Assembly (NCBI GenBank): GCA_019634735.1
Contig: JAHCAT010000001.1
Coordinates: 1-64,000 of the forward strand
Direction: 5' to 3'
Length of the DNA stretch: 64,000 bases
Source: Lysobacterales bacterium
GTDB lineage: Bacteria > Pseudomonadota > Gammaproteobacteria > Xanthomonadales > UBA2363
Shown: piece after piece, positions 13,639 to 24,555 of the stretch
How the letters are laid out: the number at the start of each line of letters is the position of its first letter
Numbering within the stretch: position 1 is the first letter of the stretch
The notes under the pieces: model-generated
The model's database searches: none
Seen by the model: only the letters and a program-made list of their open reading frames with translations
Told to the model about the DNA's origin: nothing
Made by a program: the position numbers and the translations under genes

Positions 13639-15216
13639 ATGGGCTTTGAATGGATGGCCGATCCGGCCGCGTGGATGGGACTGGCTACCCTGATCGTGCT
13701 CGAGCTGGTGCTCGGCATCGACAACCTGGTGTTCATCGCCATCCTGGCCGACAAGCTGCCGCCTCACCAGCGCGACAAGGCGCGGGTGATCGGCCTGAGC
13801 CTGGCCCTGGCGATGCGTCTCGGGCTGCTCGCCGGCATCGCCTGGCTGGTCACCCTGACCCGGCCGCTGTTCAGCGTTGCCGGCTTCGAGTTCGCTGGCC
13901 GCGACCTGATCCTGCTGGCCGGTGGCCTGTTTCTCCTGTTCAAGGCGACCGTCGAGCTGCACGAACGCCTGGAGGGAACCGGCCACAACCGCGGCAGGCG
14001 CCTGGTCTATGCCGGCTTCGGCGCGGTGATCGCGCAGATCGTGGTCCTCGACGCGGTGTTCTCCCTGGACGCGGTGATCACCGCGGTCGGCATGGTCGAG
14101 CACCTGGAGGTGATGATGATCGCCGTGGTGGTGGCGATGATCGTCATGATCCTGGCCAGCAAGCCGCTGACCCGCTTCGTCAGCGCCCATCCGACCCTGA
14201 TCATCCTGTGCCTTGCCCTGCTGCTGATGATCGGCTTCACCCTGGTCGCCGAGGGCCTGGGCTTCGCCATCCCGAAGGGCTACCTGTACGCGGCGATCGG
14301 CTTCGCGATCCTGATCGAGACCTTCAACCAGATCGCCCTGGCGAACCGCCAGCGCGCCGAACTGAAGCGGCCGCTGCGCGAGCGGACCGCCGATGCCGTG
14401 CTGCGCCTGCTGGGTGGCCGGATCGAGTACGAGGAAGTCGTCCCCGAAGGTCCGTCGATCGCCGTCGGTCCCGGCCAGGACGATCCCCTGGACACGGCAT
14501 TCCAGCCCGCCGAGCGCACCATGATCCGCGGCGTGCTCAATCTCGCCGAGCGGCAGGTCACCGCGATCATGACGCCGCGCGTCGACGTGCACTGGATCGA
14601 CCTTGCCGATCCGCCCGAACAGATCCGCAGCGAACTGGTGCAGACGCCCTATTCGCGGATCGTCGTGGTGCGCGACGGCAACAGCGACGAACCGCTGGGC
14701 GTGGTGCAGAAGAAGGACCTGCTGCCCGGCCTGATCGCCGGCCAGGCGCTGGACATCGAGGCGCAGGTGCGCAAGCCGCCGGTGCTGCCGGAGTTCGCCA
14801 CGGTGCTGGCGGCGCTGGAACGCTTCAAGCGCGAGCCCATGCAGCTGGCCTTCGTGGTCGACGAGTTCGGCTCTTTCACCGGCCTGGTCACCGCGACCGA
14901 CGTGATGGAGGCGATCGCCGGCGAGATGCCGGACGAGCACGAGCCGGTGACCGCGATGATGCAGCGCGCCGACGACGGCAGCTGGGCGGTCGACGGTCGC
15001 ACCGACCTCGACGAGCTGGCCGGGCGCCTGGGCATCGCGCTGCCCGAAGAACCCGACTTCCACACCGCCGCGGGCCTGGTCCTGGAAGCCCTCGGCCGGA
15101 TCCCCGAGATCGGCGACGAGGCGCGCATCGGCGACTGGCTGTTCCGGGTCGAGGCGATGGACGGCAACCGCATCGACCGGCTGCGCGCGGCGCAGGTGCA
15201 GGACGCCGGAGACTGA
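13639..15216 (+). CDS. TerC/CBS/CorC integral membrane protein (YoaE/YegH type)
   Basis: 525-residue inner-membrane protein. Residues 1 to about 240 form a TerC-family multi-helix domain with the signature [19 protein letters not shown], acidic residues in helices, and a second repeat-like [18 protein letters not shown] pair of CBS domains follows (about 295-420, from [16 protein letters not shown] to [20 protein letters not shown]). A CorC/HlyC-type C-terminal domain (about 435-520) completes the YoaE/YegH architecture. These proteins are thought to move or sense divalent metals; substrate is unknown. TAAAGT, overlapping the tatD stop, may be a -10. It ends at a palindrome shared with a convergent ABC operon. 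Confidence 0.9.
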   Translation: MGFEWMADPAAWMGLATLIVLELVLGIDNLVFIAILADKLPPHQRDKARVIGLSLALAMRLGLLAGIAWLVTLTRPLFSVAGFEFAGRDLILLAGGLFLLFKATVELHERLEGTGHNRGRRLVYAGFGAVIAQIVVLDAVFSLDAVITAVGMVEHLEVMMIAVVVAMIVMILASKPLTRFVSAHPTLIILCLALLLMIGFTLVAEGLGFAIPKGYLYAAIGFAILIETFNQIALANRQRAELKRPLRERTADAVLRLLGGRIEYEEVVPEGPSIAVGPGQDDPLDTAFQPAERTMIRGVLNLAERQVTAIMTPRVDVHWIDLADPPEQIRSELVQTPYSRIVVVRDGNSDEPLGVVQKKDLLPGLIAGQALDIEAQVRKPPVLPEFATVLAALERFKREPMQLAFVVDEFGSFTGLVTATDVMEAIAGEMPDEHEPVTAMMQRADDGSWAVDGRTDLDELAGRLGIALPEEPDFHTAAGLVLEALGRIPEIGDEARIGDWLFRVEAMDGNRIDRLRAAQVQDAGD

Positions 15217-15237
15217 CCGGCGGCAGCGGACCGCCGA

Positions 15238-15262
15238 ACCGGGCCGCCGCGGCGGCCCCGGT
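15238..15262. terminator. Hairpin between convergent TerC-type and ABC permease genes
   Basis: A near-perfect palindrome (one bulged base) runs from ACCGGG at 15238 to CCCCGGT ending at 15262, centred on CCGCCGCGGCGG, in the 45-bp gap between two converging stop codons. It is a likely bidirectional terminator, without a T tract. Confidence 0.5.
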
Positions 15263-16061
15263 CAGGAACGCAGGCCGACGCCCCGGCGCAGCAGGGTGAT
15301 CGCCAAAGCGCCGAGGAGCACGGCGGCCGCGACCATCACCGCGTAGGCGGTGGCCAGCGGTATGTCGGAAACGCCCAGCACGCCGTAGCGGAAGGCGTTG
15401 ACCATGTAGAGGATCGGGTTGCCGCGGGAGGCCTGCTCCCAGAACGCCGGCAGCATCGAGATCGAGTAGAACACCCCGCCCAGGTAGCTGAGCGGGGTCA
15501 GGATGAAGGTCGGGATGATCGCGATGTCGTCGAACTTGCGCGCGTACATCGCGTTCAGGAAGCCGGCCAGCGAGAACACCACGGCGGTCAGCAGCACGCT
15601 GGTCAGGGTCAGCAGCGGGTGCGCCAGGCGCACGGTGGTGAAGCACATGGCGATGCCCAGCACGATCGCGCCGACCATCAGGCCGCGCAGCACGCCGCCG
15701 CCGACGTAGCCGGCCAGGATCACCCAGGGCGGCATCGGCGAGACCAGCATCTCCTCGACGTGCTTGCCGAACTTGGCGCCGAAGAAGCTGGACACGATGT
15801 TGCCGTAGCTGTTGGTGATCACGCTCATCATGATCAGCCCGGGCACGATGAAGTCGATGTACGGCACGCCGTCCATCTCGCCGATCCGGGCGCCGATCAG
15901 CTTGCCGAAGATCAGGAAGTACAGCGTCATGGTGATCGCCGGCGGCACCAGCGTCTGGCCCCAGATGCGCAGAATGCGGGTCACCTCGCGGCGCAGGATG
16001 GTGTACAGCGACACCAGGCGCTCGCGGGTCCCGTAGCGGGATCCGGCGGCTTCGGCGCCGT

Positions 16062-16065
<4 letters not shown>
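15262..16065 (-). CDS. ABC-2 type transporter permease (YadH-like)
   Basis: Membrane subunit of an ABC exporter. It has 267 residues and about six membrane helices, including LVPPAITMTLYFLIFGKLIG and the C-terminal LATAYAVMVAAAVLLGALAI. Conserved blocks such as DFIVPGLIMMSVITNSYGN and RYGVLGVSDIP match the YadH/ABC-2 family. Its ATG overlaps the stop of the upstream ATPase gene by four bases (ATGA), so the two are translationally coupled. Substrate is not known; YadGH in E. coli is uncharacterised as well. Confidence 0.9.
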
Positions 16066-17009
<944 letters not shown>

Positions 17010-17011
17010 GC

Positions 17012-17040
17012 TTGGGCCAGGGGGGAACGGCCGCTAGTAT
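17012..17040 (+). promoter_or_regulatory. Predicted promoter for the ferredoxin-NADP reductase gene
   Basis: TTGGGC (17012-17017) and TAGTAT (17035-17040) are spaced by exactly 17 bases in the divergent spacer. The -10 ends 88 bases before the reductase ATG, leaving a 5' leader of about 80 nt. The -35 matches TTGACA only in its first half. Confidence 0.45.
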
Positions 17041-17128
17041 AGGCGCCGTCCCGTCCGCCGGCGCTGCCGGCCGGACCCTCCGGCCAGCGGCACCCGCCGG
17101 CCGACCACTCCCGAGCAAGACCTCGCCG

Positions 17129-17902
17129 ATGGAACACTTCGCGCTGAGGCTGGTGTCCAGCCGCATGCTGGCCCCGGCCGTACGGCATTTCAGTTTCGCC
17201 CGCGCCGACGGGGCGCCGATGGCGTTCCTGCCAGGCCAGTTCGTGCAGGTGCATTTCCAGCACCAGGGCGTCGCCCTGAAGCGCAGCTACTCGATCGCCA
17301 CCGTGTCCGAGGGCAGCAGCACCGGGCTGGTGGAGATGGCGGTGTCCTACGTGCCGGGCGGCGCCGCCACCGCCTTGTTCGAAGGGCTGGATGCCGGCGA
17401 CGAGATCGAGGCCAGCGGTCCGTACGGGCGCTTCGTGCTGCAGGACGATCCCGCGGTGCGCCGCTACCTGCTGATCGCCACGGGAACCGGCGTCACCCCC
17501 TACCGCTCCATGCTGCCGCTGATCCGCGAGCGCATCGCCAGCCGTGGCCAGCGCTTCGTCCTGCTGTTCGGCGTGCGCACTCCCGAGGAATTGCTGTACG
17601 GCGAGGAGTTCGAGGCGTTCGCGCGCGAGCATCCGGGCTTCGATTTCCATCCGTGCTTCTCGCGGGAAGGGCGGGCGCAGCCCGCGGTATTCGACCGTCG
17701 CGGCCATGTCCAGGACCAGCTTGCCGCGCTGGCGCCCGACCCGGCCGGCGATGTCGCCTACCTGTGCGGCAACCCGAACATGGTCGACGCCACCTTTGCG
17801 GTGTTGAAGGAAGCCGGACTGCCGATCCCGGCGATCCGCCGCGAGAAATACATCTCGCCGCCGGCACCCCGGGCCCCGGCGCCCCCCCTGGCGCCAGGCT
17901 GA
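17129..17902 (+). CDS. Ferredoxin--NADP reductase (Fpr-like)
   Basis: FAD-dependent oxidoreductase that moves electrons between NADPH and ferredoxin or flavodoxin. It has 257 residues, the length of bacterial Fpr. The FAD-binding motif KRSYSIATV (about residue 52), the second flavin motif GGAATALFEGLDAGD with GPYGRFVL, the NADP-binding GTGVTPYRSM, and the C-terminal CGNPNMVDAT with REKYISP are all visible. The frame continues about 17 residues past the canonical end (an Ala/Pro-rich tail). ATG at 17129 agrees with the family start MEHF. It stands alone, with a predicted promoter about 90 bases upstream. Confidence 0.88.
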   Translation: MEHFALRLVSSRMLAPAVRHFSFARADGAPMAFLPGQFVQVHFQHQGVALKRSYSIATVSEGSSTGLVEMAVSYVPGGAATALFEGLDAGDEIEASGPYGRFVLQDDPAVRRYLLIATGTGVTPYRSMLPLIRERIASRGQRFVLLFGVRTPEELLYGEEFEAFAREHPGFDFHPCFSREGRAQPAVFDRRGHVQDQLAALAPDPAGDVAYLCGNPNMVDATFAVLKEAGLPIPAIRREKYISPPAPRAPAPPLAPG

Positions 17903-18200
17903 GTCAGTCGCTGCGCTGTCGCCGGCGGCGGGCCGGGGGCAAGCCGCGCTGTCATCGAACAATCACGCCGCCTCCCGGGGGCGGGTGGTCGAATGCCGGC
18001 ATGCGTCACGCAACCGGATCGCGCCTTTGCGACTGCCGCCTGCCGCGATGGGCCCCACCCTGCGTCGCCGGCGTGTCGCCCGAACAGCGCGGCACTGGGC
18101 GTCGGGGCAAGGGCTCCGCGCCGCGGCTGAACCCGGCCGACCTCAGGCCCCGAGCCGGCGCGCAGCGGTCCCGACACGTCGGTCCGACGGGGGTGCGGTC

Positions 18201-19376
18201 ATGAGCCACCCCCCTGTCCCTGCCCCCGATCCGGGCCCACCGGCGCGCCGCCCACGCTGGCGCGGTGTCCTGGCGACCCTGGCCCTGGCCGGTGGCGGCG
18301 CCGTGGTCGGTGCCGGTCTGGCCCGCCTCGGCAAGCGTTCGGACTGGCTGGTCGACACCCTCGCGCCGCTCTCGGCCTGGGACCTGCCCGTTCTCGTTCT
18401 GCTTGTCGGGCTGGCGATCGGCGTGCACGAGCTCGGCCACCTGGCCGGGGGTCTGCGCCGCGGCATGCGCTTCCTGTTGCTGATCGTCGGACCGCTGCGC
18501 TGGACCCGGACCGCGCGCGGTATCCGCTTCGACTGGTTCTTTTCGCTCGCCACCTTCGGCGGCCTGGCCGCTGCCCTCCCCGACACCAGTCGCCCGCTGG
18601 CGCCACAGTTCCGCGCTCTGGTGCTGGGCGGTCCGCTGGCCAGCGCCCTGCTGGCCCTTGCCGGCCTGGCCGTCGCCTGGCTGGCCGACGGTCGCCCGGC
18701 CGCCTGGGCCCTTCTGCTGGCGGTGATGTCCCTGTTCATCTTCCTGGCCACGGCGTTGCCCCTCCAGGGCCGTGGCGGCTTCATGTCCGATGGGGCGCAG
18801 TACCTGGAACTGCGTCGGGGCGGCACTGCCGTGGCCCAGCGCTTCGACCTCACGGTGCTGATGGCGCAGAGCCTTTCCGGCATCCGCCCGCGCGAGCTCG
18901 ACCAGGACGCGCTGGCGCGGCTGCTGGCCAACGCGGCGGCGGACCTGCCGCTGCGCCGGGTCGCCGTCCACCTGTACGCCTACGGGCATGCCCTGGACGG
19001 GGGCGCGACGGAGGCGGCCTGCCGCCATCTCGAAGCGGTCGCCGGCGAGTACGACGCCTTCCCGGATGGCTTCCGCCAGGCCCTCGCCCTGGAAGTGGCC
19101 TGGTACCGGGCCCGGTACCAGGGCGATCTGGACGGTGCCAGGCAATGGCTGCAGCGGGGTCGCGGCGGTGTCGTGGAGCCTGGCCGGCGCGAGGCCGCGG
19201 AGGCGGCGATCGCGCTGCTGGCCGGCGAGCCCCGGCTTGCCGGGGAACGGGCCCGCGCCGGGCTGGCGGCTCTGCCGGGCGCCAGCGATGCCGGCGCCGC
19301 CCAGGCCACCGCCGACCAGTTGCACGCACTGCTGGAAGACGTCGGTCGCATGACGAACCTGTGCGCATTCGCGTAG
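18201..19376 (+). CDS. Membrane-embedded HEXXH metallopeptidase-like protein (M50-type)
   Basis: 391-residue membrane protein. The HELGH zinc-binding motif (His76, Glu77, His80) lies inside a hydrophobic segment (LPVLVLLVGLAIGVHELGH), as in site-2-protease/M50-type peptidases. Further helices are predicted about residues 20-40, 130-160 and 165-195. The M50 third-ligand motif NxxPxxxLDG is not obvious; SLFIFLATALPLQGRGG with GFMSDG is the nearest, with Asp in SDG. The C-terminal half (about 215-391) is soluble, helical and TPR-like. ATG at 18201 follows a weak GGGGGTG. The alpha/beta hydrolase starts 13 bases after its stop. Substrate unknown. Confidence 0.7.
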   Translation: MSHPPVPAPDPGPPARRPRWRGVLATLALAGGGAVVGAGLARLGKRSDWLVDTLAPLSAWDLPVLVLLVGLAIGVHELGHLAGGLRRGMRFLLLIVGPLRWTRTARGIRFDWFFSLATFGGLAAALPDTSRPLAPQFRALVLGGPLASALLALAGLAVAWLADGRPAAWALLLAVMSLFIFLATALPLQGRGGFMSDGAQYLELRRGGTAVAQRFDLTVLMAQSLSGIRPRELDQDALARLLANAAADLPLRRVAVHLYAYGHALDGGATEAACRHLEAVAGEYDAFPDGFRQALALEVAWYRARYQGDLDGARQWLQRGRGGVVEPGRREAAEAAIALLAGEPRLAGERARAGLAALPGASDAGAAQATADQLHALLEDVGRMTNLCAFA

Positions 19377-19389
19377 GCTTGCGCCCGAC

Positions 19390-20850
19390 ATGAGCACCCC
19401 GACCCGCCGAATCCTGCGCGCCGCGCTCGCCACGTGCGGCCTTGCCGCCTCGCCCGCGCTGTTCGCCCTGGCCTTCGCGCCCTGCGAACTGCTGCCGCCG
19501 GGCGGCGTGGCCGGCCCGAAGGCACAGTGCGCGACCCTTGCCGTGCCCGAGGACCGCGCCCGTCCGGAAGGGCGGCAGATCGAGCTGGCGATCGCCCGGA
19601 TCGAGGCCCGTCGGCGCCCCGCGCATCCGGATCCGGTGCTGTTCCTGGCCGGCGGTCCCGGCCAGTCGGCCCTGGAGAGCTACGGCCAGGTGGCGCCGGC
19701 GTTCCGCGAACTGCTCGCCGACCGGGCCGTGGTCCTGGTCGACCAGCGCGGCACCGGGCGCTCGCATCCGTTGCGCTGCGAACTGCCGGACGCCAGCGAC
19801 CCCGCCGCACCGATGCCCGACGCCGAGGCCCTGGCGGCGCTGGCCCGCGACTGCCTGGCCAGCCTCGACGCCGAGGTCGCCCACTACACCACCCGAGACT
19901 ACCTGGCCGATCTGGAAACGGTGCGCGAGGCCCTGGGCGTGCGCCAGTGGAACCTGGTCGGCGGCTCCTACGGCACCCGGGTGGCGCTCAGCTACATGCA
20001 GGCCCACCCCGAGCGCGTGCGCAGCGCGGTTCTCGATGGCGTGGTGCCGCAGGATGTCGCGCTGGGCCAGGACCACGGCGCCTTCCTGGACGCCGCCCTG
20101 GCCGCGCAGTTCGGTCGCTGCCGCGCCGACCCCGCCTGCGCCGCGGCCTTCGGGGACCCGGCCGCGACCCTGGCCGAGCTGCGCCGACGCTACCGGGAGA
20201 CGCCGACCACGGTGATCATCCCCGACCCGCGCAGCCATCGGCCGATCGAGGTGGCGCTCAACCACGAGACCCTGGCGGGCACGGTCCGGATGTTCGCCTA
20301 CAGCCCCGAGTACACGGCGCTGCTGCCGCTGCTGCTGCACCAGGCTCGTGAGGGCGATCCGCAGCCGCTGCTGGCACAGGCGCGCATCCTGTTCGCCGAC
20401 CTGGAGGACATGATCGCGCACGGCATGCAGCTGTCGGTCGGCTGCAGCGAGGACGCGCCCTGGCTGAACCCGCTGCCCGGCGACGACAGCCTGATCGGTG
20501 CCGACCTGGTCGGTTTCATGCGTGCGCAGTGCAGCGCCTGGCCGGTGCCGCGGGCGCCCGGCGCCTTCAAGCAGCCGGTCGATTCCGAACTGCCGGTGCT
20601 GCTGCTGTCGGGCGAGTACGACCCGGTCACGCCGCCGGCCTACGCCGAGCGCGCCCTGGCCACGCTCGGCAATGCCCGCCACCTGGTGGCGCCGGGCCAG
20701 GGCCACATCGTCATGGCCCGCGGCTGCATGCCGACGCTGGTGGCGCGCTTCGTGCGCGCCGGCGAGGTCGGCGCGATCGGCGACGCCGGTTGCCTGGACA
20801 CGCTGGCGCCGTGGCCGTTCTATCTCGATTTCAACGGCTCCGCGCCGTGA
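19390..20850 (+). CDS. Secreted alpha/beta hydrolase, TAP/proline iminopeptidase-like
   Basis: 486-residue exported serine hydrolase. A signal peptide (about residues 1-27, core LAASPALFALAFA) precedes the hydrolase domain. The catalytic triad is visible: Ser193 in GGSYGTRVA, Asp411 in GEYDPVTPP, and His439 in GQGHIVM. The oxyanion region is LFLAGGPGQSA, and VLVDQRGTGRS is typical of the tripeptidyl aminopeptidase (TAP)/prolyl iminopeptidase group. It probably trims small peptides in the periplasm or outside. Four or more Cys suggest disulfides. The start lacks a Shine-Dalgarno and has TAGGCT 10 nt upstream, overlapping the previous gene's stop. The ABC operon begins 16 bases downstream. Confidence 0.88.
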   Translation: MSTPTRRILRAALATCGLAASPALFALAFAPCELLPPGGVAGPKAQCATLAVPEDRARPEGRQIELAIARIEARRRPAHPDPVLFLAGGPGQSALESYGQVAPAFRELLADRAVVLVDQRGTGRSHPLRCELPDASDPAAPMPDAEALAALARDCLASLDAEVAHYTTRDYLADLETVREALGVRQWNLVGGSYGTRVALSYMQAHPERVRSAVLDGVVPQDVALGQDHGAFLDAALAAQFGRCRADPACAAAFGDPAATLAELRRRYRETPTTVIIPDPRSHRPIEVALNHETLAGTVRMFAYSPEYTALLPLLLHQAREGDPQPLLAQARILFADLEDMIAHGMQLSVGCSEDAPWLNPLPGDDSLIGADLVGFMRAQCSAWPVPRAPGAFKQPVDSELPVLLLSGEYDPVTPPAYAERALATLGNARHLVAPGQGHIVMARGCMPTLVARFVRAGEVGAIGDAGCLDTLAPWPFYLDFNGSAP

Positions 20851-20866
20851 CCAAAGGGTACCCGCG

Positions 20867-21598
20867 ATGCTTGAGGTGAGTGGCCTGCGCAAGGCCTTCG
20901 GCAAGGTGCAGGCGGTCGACGGCGTCAGCTTCAGCGCGCCCGACGGCCAGATCACCGGCCTGCTCGGTCCGAACGGCGCCGGCAAGACCACCACCCTGCG
21001 CATGCTGTACACCCTGGCCAGGCCTGACGCCGGCGGCATCCACGTCGACGGCATCGACGCGCTGACCCAGCCGCTGGAGGCGCGCCGCCGGATGGGCGTG
21101 CTGCCCGACGCCAAGGGCCTGTACAAGCGCCTGACCTGCCGCGAGAACATCGCCTATTTCGGCCGCCTGCAGGGCCTGGACGAGGCGACCCTGGCCAGCC
21201 GCACCGACGAGCTGGTGCGCGCGCTCGACCTGGTCGAGATCGCCGACCGCAAGGCCGAAGGCTATTCCCAGGGCCAGCGCGTCAAGACCGCGATCGCCCG
21301 CGCCCTGATCCACGCACCGCAGAACGTCCTGCTCGACGAACCCACCAACGGCCTGGACGTGATGTCGACGCGCGCGATGCGCCGCTTCCTGCTGGGCCTG
21401 CGCGCGGCTGGCCACTGCGTGCTGTTCTCCAGCCACATCATGCAGGAGGTCGCGGCGCTGTGCGACCGCATCGTGGTGATCGCGCACGGCCGCGTGGTCG
21501 CCGACGGCAGCCCGGAAGAGCTGCGCCAGGGCACCGGCCGCGACAACCTCGAGGACGCCTTCGTCGACATCATCGGCAGCGAGGAGGGCCTGTCGTGA
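20867..21598 (+). CDS. ABC exporter ATP-binding protein (NatA-like)
   Basis: 243-residue ATPase with Walker A GPNGAGKTTT (about residues 37-46), signature YSQGQRVKTAIARAL (SQGQ in place of SGGQ), Walker B NVLLDEPTNGLD, and H-loop FSSHIMQEV. The sequence resembles NatA, the ATPase of the Bacillus sodium exporter, but the substrate cannot be inferred from sequence alone. Its stop overlaps the GTG start of the permease gene by four bases (GTGA), showing translational coupling. Confidence 0.9.
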   Translation: MLEVSGLRKAFGKVQAVDGVSFSAPDGQITGLLGPNGAGKTTTLRMLYTLARPDAGGIHVDGIDALTQPLEARRRMGVLPDAKGLYKRLTCRENIAYFGRLQGLDEATLASRTDELVRALDLVEIADRKAEGYSQGQRVKTAIARALIHAPQNVLLDEPTNGLDVMSTRAMRRFLLGLRAAGHCVLFSSHIMQEVAALCDRIVVIAHGRVVADGSPEELRQGTGRDNLEDAFVDIIGSEEGLS

Positions 21599-22776
21599 GC
21601 GCACCCTGGCTGACCGTGTTCCGAAAGGAGGCGAGCGAGAACCTGCGCGACCGCCGCACCGTGCTCAACTCCCTGGTGTTCGGCCCGCTGTTCGGCCCGT
21701 TGCTGTTCGTGGTGCTGATCGGCTTCATGATGAACAAGGCCAGCGAGCGCGCCGAGCGCCCCCTGGACCTGCCGGTCGCCGGCCAGGAGAACGCCCCGGC
21801 CCTGGTCGCCTGGCTGCGCAGCCAGAACGTCGTGATCAAGGACGCCCCGGCCGATCCCGAAGCCGCGGTGCGCGACCAGGACGAGGAGCTGGTGCTGCGC
21901 ATCCCGGACAACTACGGCGAGCGCTGGCGCGAGGGCCGCCCGGCCCCGGTCGAGCTGGTCTACGACGATTCCCGGCAGTTCACCGCCGCCTCGGTGCGCC
22001 GCCTAAGCCGCCTGCTGGAAGGCTACGGCGCCACCCACGCCGCGCTGCGGCTGACCGCCCGCGGCGTCAATCCCGAGCTGGTCCGCCCGGTTGCGGTGGT
22101 CGAGCGCGACCAGTCCAGCCCGCAGAGCCGCGCCGGCATGCTGCTGGCCTTCCTGCCCTACATGCTGATCCTGGGCGCCTTCCTGGGCGGCATGTACCTG
22201 GCCATCGACACCACCGCCGGCGAGCGCGAGCGGCAGTCGCTGGAGGCCCTGCTGATCAACCCGGTGCCGCGCAGCCAGATCCTGGCCGGCAAGCTGCTGG
22301 CCACCACCGTGTTCGCGTTCGCTGCGCTGGTCATCTCGATCTTCGGTTTCGCGCTGTTCCTGCGTCTGATGCCGGTCGGCGCCTCGCTGGGCTTCTCGCT
22401 GGGCCTGGACCTGCGCACCGCCGCGCTCGCCCTGATGGCGATCGCGCCGCTGGCCCTGCTGGCGGCCAGCGCCCAGACCCTGGTCGCCGCCTTCAGCAAG
22501 AGCTTCCGCGAGGCGCAGACCTGGCTGTCGATGATCATGATCGTGCCGGCCCTGCCGTCGCTGATGATGGCGATCAATCCGATCAAGCCGGTCGAGTGGA
22601 TGTACGCGGCGCCCCTGGTCAGCCAGCACGTGGTGATCAGCCACCTGGTGCGTGGCGAGACGGTGACCGGCCAGCAGTTCGCGATGAGCATCGCCGGCAC
22701 CCTGGTGCTGGGCCTGCTGCTGGCCGCCGTCACCGTGCGCCTGTACCACCGCGAGCGGCTGGCGATCTCGAGCTGA
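21595..22776 (+). CDS. ABC-2 permease (NatB-like)
   Basis: 393-residue membrane subunit partnered with the upstream ATPase. A first helix (about residues 25-45, FGPLFGPLLFVVLIGFMM) is followed by a large extracytoplasmic domain (about 50-175), then five or more helices from about residue 185 (LLAFLPYMLILGAFLGGMYLA) to the C terminus. DTTAGERERQSLEALLINPV is a conserved ABC-2/NatB block. GTG at 21595 is chosen because it overlaps the ATPase stop. The gene ends before a strong hairpin and converges with a lipoprotein gene. Confidence 0.88.
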   Translation: MSAPWLTVFRKEASENLRDRRTVLNSLVFGPLFGPLLFVVLIGFMMNKASERAERPLDLPVAGQENAPALVAWLRSQNVVIKDAPADPEAAVRDQDEELVLRIPDNYGERWREGRPAPVELVYDDSRQFTAASVRRLSRLLEGYGATHAALRLTARGVNPELVRPVAVVERDQSSPQSRAGMLLAFLPYMLILGAFLGGMYLAIDTTAGERERQSLEALLINPVPRSQILAGKLLATTVFAFAALVISIFGFALFLRLMPVGASLGFSLGLDLRTAALALMAIAPLALLAASAQTLVAAFSKSFREAQTWLSMIMIVPALPSLMMAINPIKPVEWMYAAPLVSQHVVISHLVRGETVTGQQFAMSIAGTLVLGLLLAAVTVRLYHRERLAISS

Positions 22777-22812
22777 GCGGCGGCTGCGGCCACCTGCCCG
22801 GCATCGCCCTGC

Positions 22813-22830
22813 GGCGGCCGGGTGGCCGCC
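22813..22830. terminator. Hairpin between convergent NatB-like and lipoprotein genes
   Basis: GGCGGCC (22813-22819) pairs perfectly with GGCCGCC (22824-22830) around a GGGT loop, in the 105-bp gap between converging genes. No T-run. Confidence 0.5.
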
Positions 22831-22881
22831 GGGAGAGCGAGGCCGCCACCCGTCGGGCGGGCGGCCGCCATGGCCCGCGGA

Positions 22882-24555
22882 CTACAGGCGCGGACCGTCC
22901 AGCGCGGTATCGGCCCACTGCCAGGCGGCGGCGAAGCGCGCCTGCACGGCGTCCGCCTCGTCACCACGCTGCTGGGCGCGCAGCGCTGCCTCCAGGCCGC
23001 GCAGCGACCAGCCGTTCTCCGGCCAGCGCGCCAGGTCGGCTCGGAACGCCGCCTCGGCATCGGCGGCACGCCCGCCGGCCAGCAGCACCGCGCCCAGGGT
23101 CTGCCGCACCGGCAGCGCCCAGTCCGGCGGTTCCATGTAGCCCAGCGCCGCCTCGGCATCGGCGGCGCGGCGCAGCAGGTCGGCCGCCTCGTCGAACCGG
23201 CCGTGGGCCGCGGCCAGCTCGCCGCGCAGCACGTCGGTGGCGATCGCCACCACCGGCACCGCGGTGTTCGGCGTCGACACCCACACCTGCGCCAGCGCCG
23301 GGTCGCCGGCGATCGCCTCCAGGCGCGCCAGCTCGGCGGCGGCCGCCGCCGTGTCGCCGCGTGCCAGCCAGGCCAGGCCGCGCGCGTAGTGCCAGATCGC
23401 CCGCGGATAGGGTCGGGCATCCGGCGCCTGCGCGGTCGCCAGAATCTCGTCCCAGCGCCCGAAGCGCACCTGCGCCTGCAGCGGCGTGACCAGGAAGGCC
23501 TGCAGGAAGGTCAGCTCGTCGAGCAGGGCGGCATCGACCCTGGCCGCGGTCTGCCGCGCCGCGTGCAGGCTCATCCGGGCGTTGCCCTCCAGGCCGGCGC
23601 TCATCGCCATGAAGTGCCAGTTGTGCGGCACGTAGCCGAGCGGATAGACGCCGTTGCTGCCGCTGCCGCTGCCGCAGATCGCCAGGAAGCGGTCGTCGGC
23701 CTCGGTCGCGCGCAGGTTGTTCAAGGTGGCGTCGTGGTAGCGGCCGACCCGGATGTAGATGTGCGCCGGCATGTGCACCAGGTGGCCGGCGCCGGGCGCC
23801 AGCGCTTCCAGGGTGTCGGCATGGGGTTCCGCGCGCCCCGGGTCCGGCGAGGCCTCGACCGCGTGGATGTAGTAGTGGATGGCGCCGATGTGGCGCGGAT
23901 CGCGCGCCAGCACCGATTCCAGCGCCGCGACCAGGGCCTGCGTATGTTCCAGCGGCTCGCCGTCGCGGCCCCAGTAGGACCAGGGCGACAGGTCCATCAG
24001 GGCCTCGGCATACAGCACCGCGGCGTCGAGGTCGTCCGGGTGCGCCCGCACCACCTGCGCCATCGCCTGCGCATAGGCGTGGTCGAGCGCGCTGCGATCG
24101 TCCGGTGGATCGGCCACGTAGCGCTGCGCCAGCGCCTCGATCAGCGCGCGGTCGGCCGGCGCGGCGGAGCCGGCCAGGGCCAGCGCCCGCCGGCTGAGAT
24201 CATGGGCCGGCACCAGTGCCTCGGGCAGCATCGGCGCGTTGATGTTCGGACCCAGCGCCAGCGCCTGGCCCCACAGGCACATGGCGCAGGCCGGGTCCAG
24301 CCGGGCCGCCTCGGCGAAGGCCTCGGCGGCGGCCTGGTGATTGAAGGCGTAGACCAGGCGCATGCCCTGGTCGAACCAGCGCTGCACGGCCGGCGCGGCG
24401 CCGGACAGCGGGCGGCTGTAGCTGCCGAGGTCGTCGAATAGCACCGGCCCGGTGCTTGTTGCGGTCGGGCGGGAACTGGCCCCGGAATCGGGCGTGGCGC
24501 CGCAGCCGGCCAGCAGCACGCTGGCCAGGAGCGGCGCGAAGAACAGACGTTTCAT
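22882..24555 (-). CDS. TPR-repeat lipoprotein
   Basis: 557-residue predicted lipoprotein. The signal peptide ends in the lipobox LLAGC with Cys18. The mature part is helical and TPR-like. A conserved N-terminal block holds QRWFDQGMRLVYAFNHQAA, then FAEAARLDPACAMCLWGQA and LGPNINAPM, which I recognise from a widespread family of uncharacterised TPR proteins. HLVHMPAHIYIRVGRY is another conserved segment, rich in His and possibly metal-binding. It is a single-gene unit convergent with the NatAB operon. The upstream ATG 33 codons earlier would hide the lipoprotein signal and is rejected. Function unknown. Confidence 0.85.
   Translation of the reverse strand: MKRLFFAPLLASVLLAGCGATPDSGASSRPTATSTGPVLFDDLGSYSRPLSGAAPAVQRWFDQGMRLVYAFNHQAAAEAFAEAARLDPACAMCLWGQALALGPNINAPMLPEALVPAHDLSRRALALAGSAAPADRALIEALAQRYVADPPDDRSALDHAYAQAMAQVVRAHPDDLDAAVLYAEALMDLSPWSYWGRDGEPLEHTQALVAALESVLARDPRHIGAIHYYIHAVEASPDPGRAEPHADTLEALAPGAGHLVHMPAHIYIRVGRYHDATLNNLRATEADDRFLAICGSGSGSNGVYPLGYVPHNWHFMAMSAGLEGNARMSLHAARQTAARVDAALLDELTFLQAFLVTPLQAQVRFGRWDEILATAQAPDARPYPRAIWHYARGLAWLARGDTAAAAAELARLEAIAGDPALAQVWVSTPNTAVPVVAIATDVLRGELAAAHGRFDEAADLLRRAADAEAALGYMEPPDWALPVRQTLGAVLLAGGRAADAEAAFRADLARWPENGWSLRGLEAALRAQQRGDEADAVQARFAAAWQWADTALDGPRL

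Noticed and set aside
13597..15063. A 488-codon His/Asp/Gln-rich minus-strand frame.
   Set aside because: It is antisense to the TerC/CBS/CorC gene. Composition is typical of a reversed membrane-protein frame.
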